Shown piece by piece: positions 1 through 7,277 of a stretch of 40,381 nt of DNA (positions are counted from its first letter, which is position 1; every line of letters begins with the position of its first letter). Source of the DNA: Sinomicrobium pectinilyticum (lineage in GTDB: Bacteria > Bacteroidota > Bacteroidia > Flavobacteriales > Flavobacteriaceae); assembly GCF_003725735.1 (NCBI RefSeq), contig NZ_RJTM01000169.1, positions 1 to 40,381 on the forward strand, in the 5' to 3' direction. A model generated the notes under the pieces. It saw only the letters and a list, made by a program, of their open reading frames with translations. It did not search any database and was not told the DNA's origin. A program made the translations under genes and the position numbers.

Positions 1-46
1 AGGTCCCCTATGGGGGCTAGCCAAAGCCACCTTCTTAGAAGGTGTG
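1..46. repeat. Hairpin pair at left edge, resembling an IS200/IS605-type end
   Basis: Two small hairpins are packed together. CCCC-TAT-GGGG lies at 5-15, and CACCTTC with loop TTA and GAAGGTG at 28-44. Read on the minus strand, the order is a CACCTTC hairpin, then GGCTAGCC-like bases, then the CCCC/GGGG hairpin running off the window. The right edge (40342-40381) shows a matching order in the opposite orientation. Short-loop hairpins of this kind are typical of IS200/IS605 ends. No transposase is visible here, so the assignment is inference. Downstream, a further hairpin GTCCG/CGGAC lies around 117-131, and nothing else is recognised up to 244. Confidence 0.35.
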
Positions 47-244
47 ATTTTTACTTACCGGATTTACGGATATTGCCTGAATAATTTAATAACCATCTAC
101 TAAGATCGATTTCCCAGTCCGCCTGGCGGACGGGATTGCTCATAAGGACCTATGGATTCGTAGTCCGTAATAATGGTTATCTTAAGGAGGTTTCTGCATT
201 CTCATGCCCGGAGAGACTTTCGGTCAGTAGTTATTTTTTTGAAC

Positions 245-1093
245 TTACCCTCCTCGATATTCGGAAGGTGCCACTCCCTTACTACGCTTAAAAATCCGGT
301 GGAAATAAGAAAGGCTGTTAAAACCGGAAGCATAACATATGTCGGAAATAGACCGGGAGATATTTTTCTCCAATAATGTCTTACAGGCGAAGCTTACCCG
401 GAGGTCGTTGAGAAATTCCACGAAGGATTTTCCGGTTTTCATCTTGAAATACCGGCAAAAAGCGGTTTTGTTCATTCCTGCATAAGAAGAAATTTCCGTA
501 AGGGACAGTTCTTCCTGGAAGTGAAGCATGATATACTGGAGTACTTTATTAAGTTTTTTGTCACCCGAATTGAACTGATCGATCCAGGCGGGAGTAGCCA
601 GTTGTATCTTCTTTTTTTGCTGCAGATAGTACAATATTCGCAAAAAGTGAAGCGTGTTTTCCTGTATATTACCGCTTGTGGTCTTTTGAAAGATTTTATA
701 CACCTTTTTCCCCGGAGAGGAAAAAGACAGTCCTGTAACCGATTCTTTTATCAGGGAGGTGATGTAGCCGAATTCAATGGAATTTTCATAAAATCCCCGG
801 ATGAACTTGTCCCCGAAATGCACTACGTAAGCTTCGGAAATTCCTTCGTCCCCGGAAGCAGGACCAACCGTTGATGTTTCGAACATATGCGGCAGATGCG
901 ATCCGATCAGAAATATATTTCCCGGCTGATAGGGCCCGATATAATCCCCCGTATAAACCGTGCCCCTGCCTTTCGAAATATATACCAGTTCGTATTCCGG
1001 GTGATAATGCCACAGTTTCAGGAACTCTCTTTCCCGGTGGAGTGAAACTTTGAAATTTGTTTCCAGGTTTTTATGCAGGAAATGTAAATCCAT
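245..1093 (-). CDS. AraC-family transcriptional regulator, probable regulator of the fucose operon
   Basis: This 282-residue protein has the usual AraC layout. An N-terminal cupin-like sensor domain spans about residues 15-130 (it includes the WHYHPEYELVYI stretch). A C-terminal double helix-turn-helix spans about 185-282 (LSLTEISSYAGMNKTAFCRYF, then SISDICYASGFNSLSYFHRIFK). It is transcribed away from the fucose catabolic operon that starts 418 bp to the right. That placement suggests it senses L-fucose or a pathway intermediate and controls that operon, but this rests on position alone. ATG start, with a good Bacteroidota promoter about 50 bp upstream. Family assignment is firm; the ligand is unknown. 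Confidence 0.88.
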   Translation of the reverse strand: MDLHFLHKNLETNFKVSLHREREFLKLWHYHPEYELVYISKGRGTVYTGDYIGPYQPGNIFLIGSHLPHMFETSTVGPASGDEGISEAYVVHFGDKFIRGFYENSIEFGYITSLIKESVTGLSFSSPGKKVYKIFQKTTSGNIQENTLHFLRILYYLQQKKKIQLATPAWIDQFNSGDKKLNKVLQYIMLHFQEELSLTEISSYAGMNKTAFCRYFKMKTGKSFVEFLNDLRVSFACKTLLEKNISRSISDICYASGFNSLSYFHRIFKRSKGVAPSEYRGG

Positions 1094-1144
1094 CTGTGAT
1101 TTTTTGGCAAGACTGTATTAATGCAAATATTGTACAATTAAGAG

Positions 1145-1171
1145 CAAATATATAAGAACTTTTCGTTGCAA
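1145..1171 (-). promoter_or_regulatory. Candidate Bacteroidota promoter for the AraC regulator
   Basis: On the minus strand, a TTG (1171-1169) is followed after 16 bases by TATATTTG (1152-1145), a perfect match to the TAnnTTTG -7 element. The spacing is slightly short compared with the usual 17-23. It lies about 50 bp upstream of the ATG, a sensible leader length. Confidence 0.45.
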
Positions 1172-1179
1172 AAACCATT

Positions 1180-1187
1180 TACTTTTG
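1180..1187 (+). promoter_or_regulatory. Possible -7 element facing the fucose operon
   Basis: TACTTTTG on the plus strand matches TAnnTTTG, but no TTG is seen at the expected distance upstream. If used, the leader to the first operon gene would be over 300 bases. It lies close to the regulator's own promoter, so a regulator bound here could act on both. Weak evidence. Confidence 0.22.
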
Positions 1188-1511
1188 AAATTCCCGGAAT
1201 ATTGTTGTTCCGGAGGGGATAAAAGGAGATAGAAAAAAATTATGGTCAGGTTAAAGCCGGGATTCTGCAATGACATGCAAACCAGTAGTTAAACCGGGGA
1301 GGCTTTAGTCTTTATGTATTTTAGCGAGGAAGGCATGACCTGTTTTAAAAACAACTATTTCCGCAGGTATGTATTTGTGATTAAACAGATTCTTTGACTA
1401 AATGGCATTTTACTCCGGGATCCGGTTTTGACTTTTTATGGACCGGGACAATAAATAGAGAAATTCTTTGAAGCACAGAACAGGTTTTGTAAATACTATT
1501 ATTATATATCA

Positions 1512-3131
1512 TTGGAACGATTTTTTAAAATACACCCTAAGGACAACGTAGTTGTGGCCCTTACAGATCTGAACAAAAATGACAAGGTAACCGTAGACGG
1601 TAAAGAACTGGAACTGGCAGCAGATGTCCCTGTGAAGCACAAATTTACACTGGTGCCGATGAAAGAAGGAGACACTGTATATATGTACGGCGTTCCTGTG
1701 GGGAAGGTGGTTGTTTCACTTTCTGCCGGAAGTATGCTTACTACGGAGAATACCCGGCATGTGGCGGCGCCTTATCAGATAGGCAGACAGGAGTATAAAT
1801 ATGAGCAGCCTGCCGTAGATAAGTTTGCCACCCGTACTTTTCAGGGATTTCACAGGAAAGACGGCCAGGTGGGTACCGGAAATTACTGGCTCTTTGTGCC
1901 ATTGGTTTTTTGCCAGAACCGGAACCTGAAGGTCTTACAAGAGGCTTTGGAAACCGGATTGGGATTCCGCAAGGAAAATCCATACAAACTCCTGGTACGG
2001 GAGCTTGCGGGGAAGTTCAGGGGGACAGACAGGGAGGCGGAAAACATCATAGAAACACCCAAAATATTCCCGAATATAGACGGTATTAAATTCCTTGTCC
2101 ATGAAGGGGGATGTGGAGGTACAAGACAAGATGCACAGTTATTGGTCAACCTGCTCGCAGGTTATATCCGGCATCCTAATGTGGCCGGGGCCACGGTATT
2201 AAGCCTGGGGTGCCAGCATGCCCAGATGTCCATGCTCGAAGAAGCCTTGGGACGGGGAGGAGAAGAGTTGGGTAAGCCATTGCTCTTTTTCGAACAGCAA
2301 AAATACCCGTCAGAGCACGTTATGTTAGAAGAAATCATTCAGGCGACCTTTGATGGCCTGAAAGAAGCAAATAAGAATTCCAGGCAACCCGCGTCACTGA
2401 GTAAACTTACCCTGGGACTGGAATGCGGTGGTTCTGACGGTTTTTCCGGTATTTCCGCCAATCCTTTGATAGGAGTAGTGACAGACCGCATTAATGCTTT
2501 GAAAGGAAAAAGTATCCTCTCCGAATTTCCGGAGTTGTGCGGGGTAGAGCAGGATCTCATAGACCGCTGTGTACGAAGGGAGGCCGCGGAAAAGTTTGTC
2601 CGCCTGATGGAAAATTATGAAGCGAGGGCCCATGAAGTGGGATCCGGCTTTGATATGAACCCTTCGCCGGGGAATATCCGGGACGGACTGATAACGGATG
2701 CCATAAAATCGGCCGGGGCGGCGACAAAAGGAGGGAGAAGCCCTGTAGCCGATGTGCTGGATTACGGCGAATATACTACAAAAGAAGGACTCAGCCTTCT
2801 ATGCACACCGGGTAACGATGTGGAATCCACAACCGGACTTGCCGGTTCGGGAGCAAATATTATCCTTTTTTCCACCGGGCTCGGGACTCCTACCGGGAAT
2901 CCGATATGTCCCGTGGTGAAAATTTCCTCCAACTCTATGCTTCCCCGGAAAATGAAAGATATTATTGACTTTGATGCGGGAAGGCTTTTTTCCGGAGGGT
3001 TGTCGCAGGAAGTACTGGCGGATGAATTGATAGAACTTATCATTGCCGTAGCAAGCGGGGAAAAACAAACCTGTGCCCAGAAGTTGCAACAAGACGATTT
3101 TATTCCATGGAAAAGAGGAATATCTTTGTAA
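1512..3131 (+). CDS. UxaA-family altronate/galactarate-type dehydratase, predicted L-fuconate dehydratase
   Basis: A full-length 539-residue UxaA-family protein. An N-terminal SAF-like domain (about 1-75) is followed by the long catalytic region with family signatures: HEGGCGGTRQD near 200, LGLECGGSDGFSGISANP near 305, and TPGNDVESTTGLAGSGAN near 430. The family removes water from sugar acids to give 2-keto-3-deoxy acids. No uronate genes (uxaB, uxaC, kdgK) are nearby. The operon instead supplies every other step of L-fuconate breakdown, so L-fuconate is the likely substrate. The start is TTG: no in-frame ATG occurs before residue 50 or so, and the SAF domain begins right after the TTG. The UxaA family is firm; the substrate is inferred. 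Confidence 0.85.
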   Translation: MERFFKIHPKDNVVVALTDLNKNDKVTVDGKELELAADVPVKHKFTLVPMKEGDTVYMYGVPVGKVVVSLSAGSMLTTENTRHVAAPYQIGRQEYKYEQPAVDKFATRTFQGFHRKDGQVGTGNYWLFVPLVFCQNRNLKVLQEALETGLGFRKENPYKLLVRELAGKFRGTDREAENIIETPKIFPNIDGIKFLVHEGGCGGTRQDAQLLVNLLAGYIRHPNVAGATVLSLGCQHAQMSMLEEALGRGGEELGKPLLFFEQQKYPSEHVMLEEIIQATFDGLKEANKNSRQPASLSKLTLGLECGGSDGFSGISANPLIGVVTDRINALKGKSILSEFPELCGVEQDLIDRCVRREAAEKFVRLMENYEARAHEVGSGFDMNPSPGNIRDGLITDAIKSAGAATKGGRSPVADVLDYGEYTTKEGLSLLCTPGNDVESTTGLAGSGANIILFSTGLGTPTGNPICPVVKISSNSMLPRKMKDIIDFDAGRLFSGGLSQEVLADELIELIIAVASGEKQTCAQKLQQDDFIPWKRGISL

Positions 3132-3134
3132 ACA

Positions 3135-3161
3135 GCCCTCCGGGTACACCGGGGGCGTTTT
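3135..3161 (+). terminator. Stem-loop just after the dehydratase gene (attenuator or weak terminator)
   Basis: GCCC, a bulged T, CCGG, loop GTACA, then CCGG and GGGC form a GC-rich 8-bp stem, followed by GTTTT. It begins three bases after the stop codon and sits inside the operon. It could lower downstream expression or protect the 3' end of a processed message. Confidence 0.4.
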
Positions 3162-3230
3162 AGATCAAATATTAAAAAACGGCAGACTGCCCTGTAGTTT
3201 ACCGAGGTATAAAAATAAAATAAGTATAAA

Positions 3231-3986
3231 ATGTCAAAAAATGTAATCATCACCGGTGGGGGTTCTGGTATCGGGGCCGCGATCAGTCGCATATTTCTGG
3301 ATAAAGGGCATATCGTTTTTATGCTCGAGAGGAACGTGGAAAGTACAAGGGAAGCCTTTTCAGAATACACAGAAGACAAATTGCACATCTTTCCCTGTGA
3401 TGTCAGTGATCAGGCTAGGGTGGTACAAATTATCGATGATATAGCCGCTTCCGCTACCATTGATGTCCTCATAAATAATGCGGGAATATCCCATATAGGT
3501 ACGGTGGAAACCACTTCCGAAGAAGATATGGACAAGCTTTTTGCAGTCAATGTAAAAGGGGTATATAATTGTATTCATGCCGCAATACCCCATATGAAAA
3601 AAAGTGGAGGAGGGGCCATCCTCAATATGGCATCCATAGCATCTCATGTGGGAATTGCCGATCGTTTTGCTTATTCCATGACCAAAGGGGCCGTACTGGC
3701 TATGACCTATTCGGTGGCCAAAGATTATGTGGCCGACGGTATCCGATGTAACAGTATTTCCCCGGCGAGAGTGCATACGCCGTTTGTAGATGGTTTTCTG
3801 GCTAAGAATTATCCCGGGCAGGAAAAGGAAATGTACGACAAACTGTCGAAGACCCAACCGATCGGGCGAATGGCCAGACCGGACGAAGTAGCGAAACTGG
3901 CCTATTTCCTTTGTTCGGACGATGCCGCTTTCACGACAGGGACCGATTATCCCCTGGACGGCGGGTTCATTAAGTTGAACAGTTAA
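3231..3986 (+). CDS. SDR-family dehydrogenase, predicted 2-keto-3-deoxy-L-fuconate dehydrogenase
   Basis: A classical short-chain dehydrogenase of 251 residues. The Rossmann motif TGGGSGIG lies at about 8-15, NNAG near 83, a catalytic Ser near 137 (NMASIAS), and YSMTK as the catalytic Tyr-x3-Lys near 150. It ends with the usual LDGG motif. It lies between the dehydratase and the FAH-family hydrolase. In the known non-phosphorylative L-fucose pathway, that is where a dehydrogenase oxidises 2-keto-3-deoxy-L-fuconate to the 2,4-diketo acid. The stretch ISPARVHTPFVDGFL fits my memory of SDRs in this role. The other SDR (9821-10603) looks more like the L-fucose dehydrogenase, but the two roles could be swapped. 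Confidence 0.8.
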   Translation: MSKNVIITGGGSGIGAAISRIFLDKGHIVFMLERNVESTREAFSEYTEDKLHIFPCDVSDQARVVQIIDDIAASATIDVLINNAGISHIGTVETTSEEDMDKLFAVNVKGVYNCIHAAIPHMKKSGGGAILNMASIASHVGIADRFAYSMTKGAVLAMTYSVAKDYVADGIRCNSISPARVHTPFVDGFLAKNYPGQEKEMYDKLSKTQPIGRMARPDEVAKLAYFLCSDDAAFTTGTDYPLDGGFIKLNS

Positions 3987-4043
3987 AAAACTGTGCAATA
4001 CGGGGAAATAAGTTAATCAAATAAATTTATAAATACACAACGA

Positions 4044-4904
4044 ATGAAACTATTCAGATTTGGCCCTGAAGGCGAAGAAAAACCAGGAGTAGAATTGCCG
4101 GATGGCAAGCAACTGGATGTAACCGCTTTCGGAGAAGATTATAATGAAGATTTTTTTGAAGGAAATGGTATCGGACGCCTGAAAGCCTGGCTAAAGGAAA
4201 ATCAGGAGAAATGTCACGAAGTACCGGCCGGATTCCGTTTCGGCCCGGCGGTGAAGCGGCCTTCCAAACTGATATGTATTGGTCTGAATTATGCAAAACA
4301 CGCAGCGGAGAGCGGCATGGATGTCCCGAAAGAACCTGTGGTGTTTTTTAAGGCGACTTCCTCTATTGTAGGCCCTAATGACCCTGTCGTGATTCCACGG
4401 GGCTCTGAAAAGACCGATTGGGAAGTGGAACTGGCAGTAGTAATCGGTAAAAAAGCCTCTTATGTAACCAAAGAAGAGGCCATGGACCATGTAGCAGGCT
4501 ATGTGCTGCACAACGATTATAGCGAACGTGCCTATCAGCTGGAACGTGGCGGACAATGGGTCAAAGGAAAAAGCTGCGATACTTTTGCTCCCCTGGGGCC
4601 ATACCTGGTAACTACAGATGAAAAACTTGACCCGCATAACCTGAACCTGTGGCTGAAGGTCAACGGAGAAATGCTGCAAAATTCCAATACTTCCGATTTT
4701 ATTTTTGACATCCCTACGGTAATAAGTTACCTGAGCGAGTTTATGACACTGCTCCCCGGCGATGTGATTTCCACGGGGACTCCGGCCGGAGTGGGGCTCG
4801 GATTTCAACCGCCACGTTATTTAAAACCGGGCGATGTGGTAGAACTGGGTATAGAGGGTCTGGGATCTTCGAAACAGGAAGCTGTGGCCTACAAGGTGCA
4901 ATAA
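4044..4904 (+). CDS. FAH-family hydrolase, predicted 2,4-diketo-3-deoxy-L-fuconate hydrolase
   Basis: A 286-residue fumarylacetoacetate hydrolase-family enzyme. The core begins near 75 (ICIGLNYAKHAAESG). Metal-ligand acids sit in DWEVELAVVIGK and HNDYSER, and KGKSCDTFAPLGP and STGTPAGVG are family landmarks. The predicted reaction splits the 2,4-diketo-3-deoxy sugar acid into pyruvate and L-lactate. That matches the lactate-oxidising genes at the end of the same operon. FAH-family membership is firm. The substrate is inferred from the neighbouring dehydratase, SDR and lactonase. It is cytoplasmic, with no signal peptide. Confidence 0.85.
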   Translation: MKLFRFGPEGEEKPGVELPDGKQLDVTAFGEDYNEDFFEGNGIGRLKAWLKENQEKCHEVPAGFRFGPAVKRPSKLICIGLNYAKHAAESGMDVPKEPVVFFKATSSIVGPNDPVVIPRGSEKTDWEVELAVVIGKKASYVTKEEAMDHVAGYVLHNDYSERAYQLERGGQWVKGKSCDTFAPLGPYLVTTDEKLDPHNLNLWLKVNGEMLQNSNTSDFIFDIPTVISYLSEFMTLLPGDVISTGTPAGVGLGFQPPRYLKPGDVVELGIEGLGSSKQEAVAYKVQ

Positions 4905-4926
4905 TATAGTGGAGAACTAAAGGAAG

Positions 4927-4947
4927 ACCGGGAGTTTTCCCGGTTTT
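4927..4947 (+). terminator. Intercistronic stem-loop after the FAH-family hydrolase gene
   Basis: ACCGGG, loop AGTTTT, CCCGGT, then TTT. The stem is only 6 bp and lies 22 bases after the stop codon, within the operon. It is more likely an attenuating or stabilising hairpin than a full stop. Confidence 0.35.
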
Positions 4948-4992
4948 CCGTCTAAGAGATAAAACCGGCTCTTAAACAGAAAAACACGTCGT

Positions 4993-5817
4993 ATGAATAT
5001 AGATGCCCATCAACATTTCTGGCAATACGATCCTGAAAAAGATGCATGGATAGATGAGACTATGCAGACCATAAGACGGGATTTTATGCCTTCGGACCTG
5101 CAAACCGTTCTGGAAAATAACGGAATGGATGGCTGTGTAGCCGTACAGGCAAGCCAGTCAGAAGAAGAGACACTCTTCCTGCTGGAATGTGCAAGGCAAA
5201 ACCCGTTTATAAAAGCCGTGGTGGGCTGGGCAGACCTGCAGGCCGAAAATATAAAAGAGGTGCTTGCCCGGTTTTCCGAAGATCCCGGTTTCCGGGGAGT
5301 ACGGCACGTTGTTCAGGGAGAACCGGACGATTTTATGTTCCGTCCCGCTTTCCGCAGGGGAATTGCCGAGCTGGAACCACAGGGCCTTACCTACGATATT
5401 CTTGTGTATGCCCGTCAGTTACCGGCCGCCATAGACCTTGTACGTGAATTTCCCGCACAGCGTTTTGTACTGGACCATATAGCCAAGCCCGTAATTTCTG
5501 CAGGTCCGGATAAAGAATGGACCGAAAACATGCGTCTTCTTGCTCAATGTGACAACGTGTACTGTAAACTATCCGGTATGGTCACCGAAACAAGAAACTG
5601 GAAGTGGCAACAGGATGATTTTACACCTTTTCTGGAAATCGTTACGGAAACTTTCGGAACGGACAGGCTCATGTACGGATCGGATTGGCCGGTATGCCTG
5701 CTTGCTGCGGAATATGAGAAAGTGCTGAAGATTGTACGTGATTTTTACAGCGAAAGCGAACTACCAAAGGTCATGGGGCAAAATGCCATACGGTTTTATG
5801 GTATTCCTGAAGAATAA
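4993..5817 (+). CDS. Amidohydrolase-family lactonase, predicted L-fuconolactone hydrolase
   Basis: A 274-residue member of the amidohydrolase family 2 (COG3618) group. The metal-binding HxH motif is DAHQHFW at residues 4-10. A later conserved His is in FVLDHIAKP (about 158-166), and the catalytic Asp motif is YGSDWP (about 235). Characterised relatives open sugar lactones, including L-fucono- and L-rhamnono-lactone. Placed between the FAH-like hydrolase and the fucosidases, it most likely converts L-fuconolactone to L-fuconate. The ATG start gives the HxH motif its usual near-N-terminal position. Confidence 0.83.
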   Translation: MNIDAHQHFWQYDPEKDAWIDETMQTIRRDFMPSDLQTVLENNGMDGCVAVQASQSEEETLFLLECARQNPFIKAVVGWADLQAENIKEVLARFSEDPGFRGVRHVVQGEPDDFMFRPAFRRGIAELEPQGLTYDILVYARQLPAAIDLVREFPAQRFVLDHIAKPVISAGPDKEWTENMRLLAQCDNVYCKLSGMVTETRNWKWQQDDFTPFLEIVTETFGTDRLMYGSDWPVCLLAAEYEKVLKIVRDFYSESELPKVMGQNAIRFYGIPEE

Positions 5818-5849
5818 AACACTGTTAACACAACTAAAACCCAATACTT

Positions 5850-7262
5850 ATGAAAACCTTACAATTCGCAGTATTAACCGCTTTACTGGTTACAAGCTGC
5901 AAGCAAAAACCGAAAGCAGAAGAGAAGAAAGCCGAACCAAAGGAAACGGTAAATTATCTGGAAGAACCGAAAGAAGCTTTTGACGAACGCATGGCCTGGT
6001 GGCGTGATGCCAGGTTCGGGATGTTTATACATTGGGGAGCATATGCCGTACCGGCAGGCAGATACGAAGGAAAGGAAGTCAATGGTATTGGGGAATGGAT
6101 CATGCATAATGTCAAAATCCCCATAGATATATATGAAGGCTATGCAAAGGAATTTAATCCTACAGCTTTTAATGCGGAAGAATGGGTGACCCGGATGAAA
6201 AACGCGGGTATGAAATATATGGTGATCACCTCCAAGCATCATGACGGATTTTGTCTGTGGGATTCCGGGGTTACAGATTACGATATTATTGATTTTTCAC
6301 CCTACGATAAAGATATCCTTAAAGCACTTTCCGATGCCTGTAAAGCACAGGGGGTGAAATTCGGTTTGTACCATTCTATTATGGACTGGCATCATCCCGA
6401 TGCTCAGGCCGATACATATGCGGGAGGGGAACCTTCTGAGAATAATGAGGAACGTTTCGCGGATTATCTGGAGAGCTACCTGAAACCGCAGTTGAAAGAG
6501 CTGGTCGGGAATTACGACCCGGCGATCCTTTGGTTTGACGGGGAATGGGAAAAAGAATTTACCCACGAACAGGGGCAGGAACTTTATCAGTACGTACGCG
6601 AACTTAAACCCGGTATTATCATTAATAATCGTGTGGATAAAGGAAGAAAAGGAATGCAGGGGATGAACAAGGACGATAGTGATTATGCAGGCGATTTCGG
6701 CACTCCCGAACAGGAAATTCTTGATGGTATTTCCGACCTGGACTGGGAATCGTGTATGACCATGAACGATACCTGGGGATATAAAACCGACGACCGGAAC
6801 TGGAAGTCTTCCGCGGAACTGGTCCGTAACCTCGTGGATGCAGCGGCCAAAGGTGGGAATTACCTACTGAATATAGGACCGGATGCCAGCGGGAACATCC
6901 CGGAAGCAAGTATGAAAAGACTTGAAGATATCGGGGAATGGATGAAAGTTAACGGAGAAGCCGTGTATGGTACGGAAAGCCCCAAGTCCGGATATAAAGA
7001 AGGCGATAATATACGTTTCACCAGGAAAAAGGGTACGCCTTTTTATTACGCCGTTACTTTTGAAAAACCCGGAAAAACTTTTCAAGTGGAAAAACTGAAA
7101 CCGGAAGAAGGTTCGGAAGTGGTTCTGCTCGGTTATGAACAACCTTTGGAATGGAACTATAGTGAAGAATCGGGGTTAACAATCTCAGTTCCGGAGGAAG
7201 CGTTACGGGCAACCGGGAATACACTGGCCTGGACATTCAAAATAAAAATGGTAACGGATTAA
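5850..7262 (+). CDS. GH29 alpha-L-fucosidase, lipoprotein
   Basis: A 470-residue GH29 enzyme with a lipoprotein signal (LVTSC, Cys17), so it is probably anchored to the cell envelope. GH29 hallmarks are FGMFIHWGAYAVPAG near 57, TSKHHDGFCLWDS near 130 and YHSIMDWHHPDA near 175. The likely nucleophile is Asp230 in ILWFDGEWE. A beta-sandwich domain follows to the C terminus. It releases L-fucose from fucosylated glycans by a retaining mechanism. It starts 32 bp after the lactonase gene and is followed 15 bp later by GH95, so the two fucosidases are co-transcribed with the catabolic genes. Confidence 0.93.
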   Translation: MKTLQFAVLTALLVTSCKQKPKAEEKKAEPKETVNYLEEPKEAFDERMAWWRDARFGMFIHWGAYAVPAGRYEGKEVNGIGEWIMHNVKIPIDIYEGYAKEFNPTAFNAEEWVTRMKNAGMKYMVITSKHHDGFCLWDSGVTDYDIIDFSPYDKDILKALSDACKAQGVKFGLYHSIMDWHHPDAQADTYAGGEPSENNEERFADYLESYLKPQLKELVGNYDPAILWFDGEWEKEFTHEQGQELYQYVRELKPGIIINNRVDKGRKGMQGMNKDDSDYAGDFGTPEQEILDGISDLDWESCMTMNDTWGYKTDDRNWKSSAELVRNLVDAAAKGGNYLLNIGPDASGNIPEASMKRLEDIGEWMKVNGEAVYGTESPKSGYKEGDNIRFTRKKGTPFYYAVTFEKPGKTFQVEKLKPEEGSEVVLLGYEQPLEWNYSEESGLTISVPEEALRATGNTLAWTFKIKMVTD

Positions 7263-7277
7263 CTCCCTGTTTTACAC

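Larger units (their letters stand above)
1094..1511. other. Divergent intergenic region between the AraC regulator and the fucose operon
   Basis: This 418-bp stretch has no credible gene. It holds the regulator's promoter (1145-1171, minus strand) and a perfect TAnnTTTG hexamer-like element on the plus strand at 1180-1187. The rest is AT-rich and must hold the operon's control sites. I see no clear long inverted repeat that I would call an operator. Confidence 0.6.

Noticed and set aside
1-244. Broken transposase reading frame near the left edge
   Set aside because: An open frame crosses about 85-290, but its translation has no recognisable transposase motif.
1512-3131. Assigning the dehydratase to hexuronate (altronate) breakdown
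   Set aside because: No uxaB, uxaC, kdgK or kdgA genes are near, and all neighbours fit L-fucose; altronate is kept as an alternative only.
2762-3388. 208-codon minus-strand frame spanning the end of the dehydratase and start of the SDR
   Set aside because: It crosses two confident genes and the hairpin between them, with no start context or domain.
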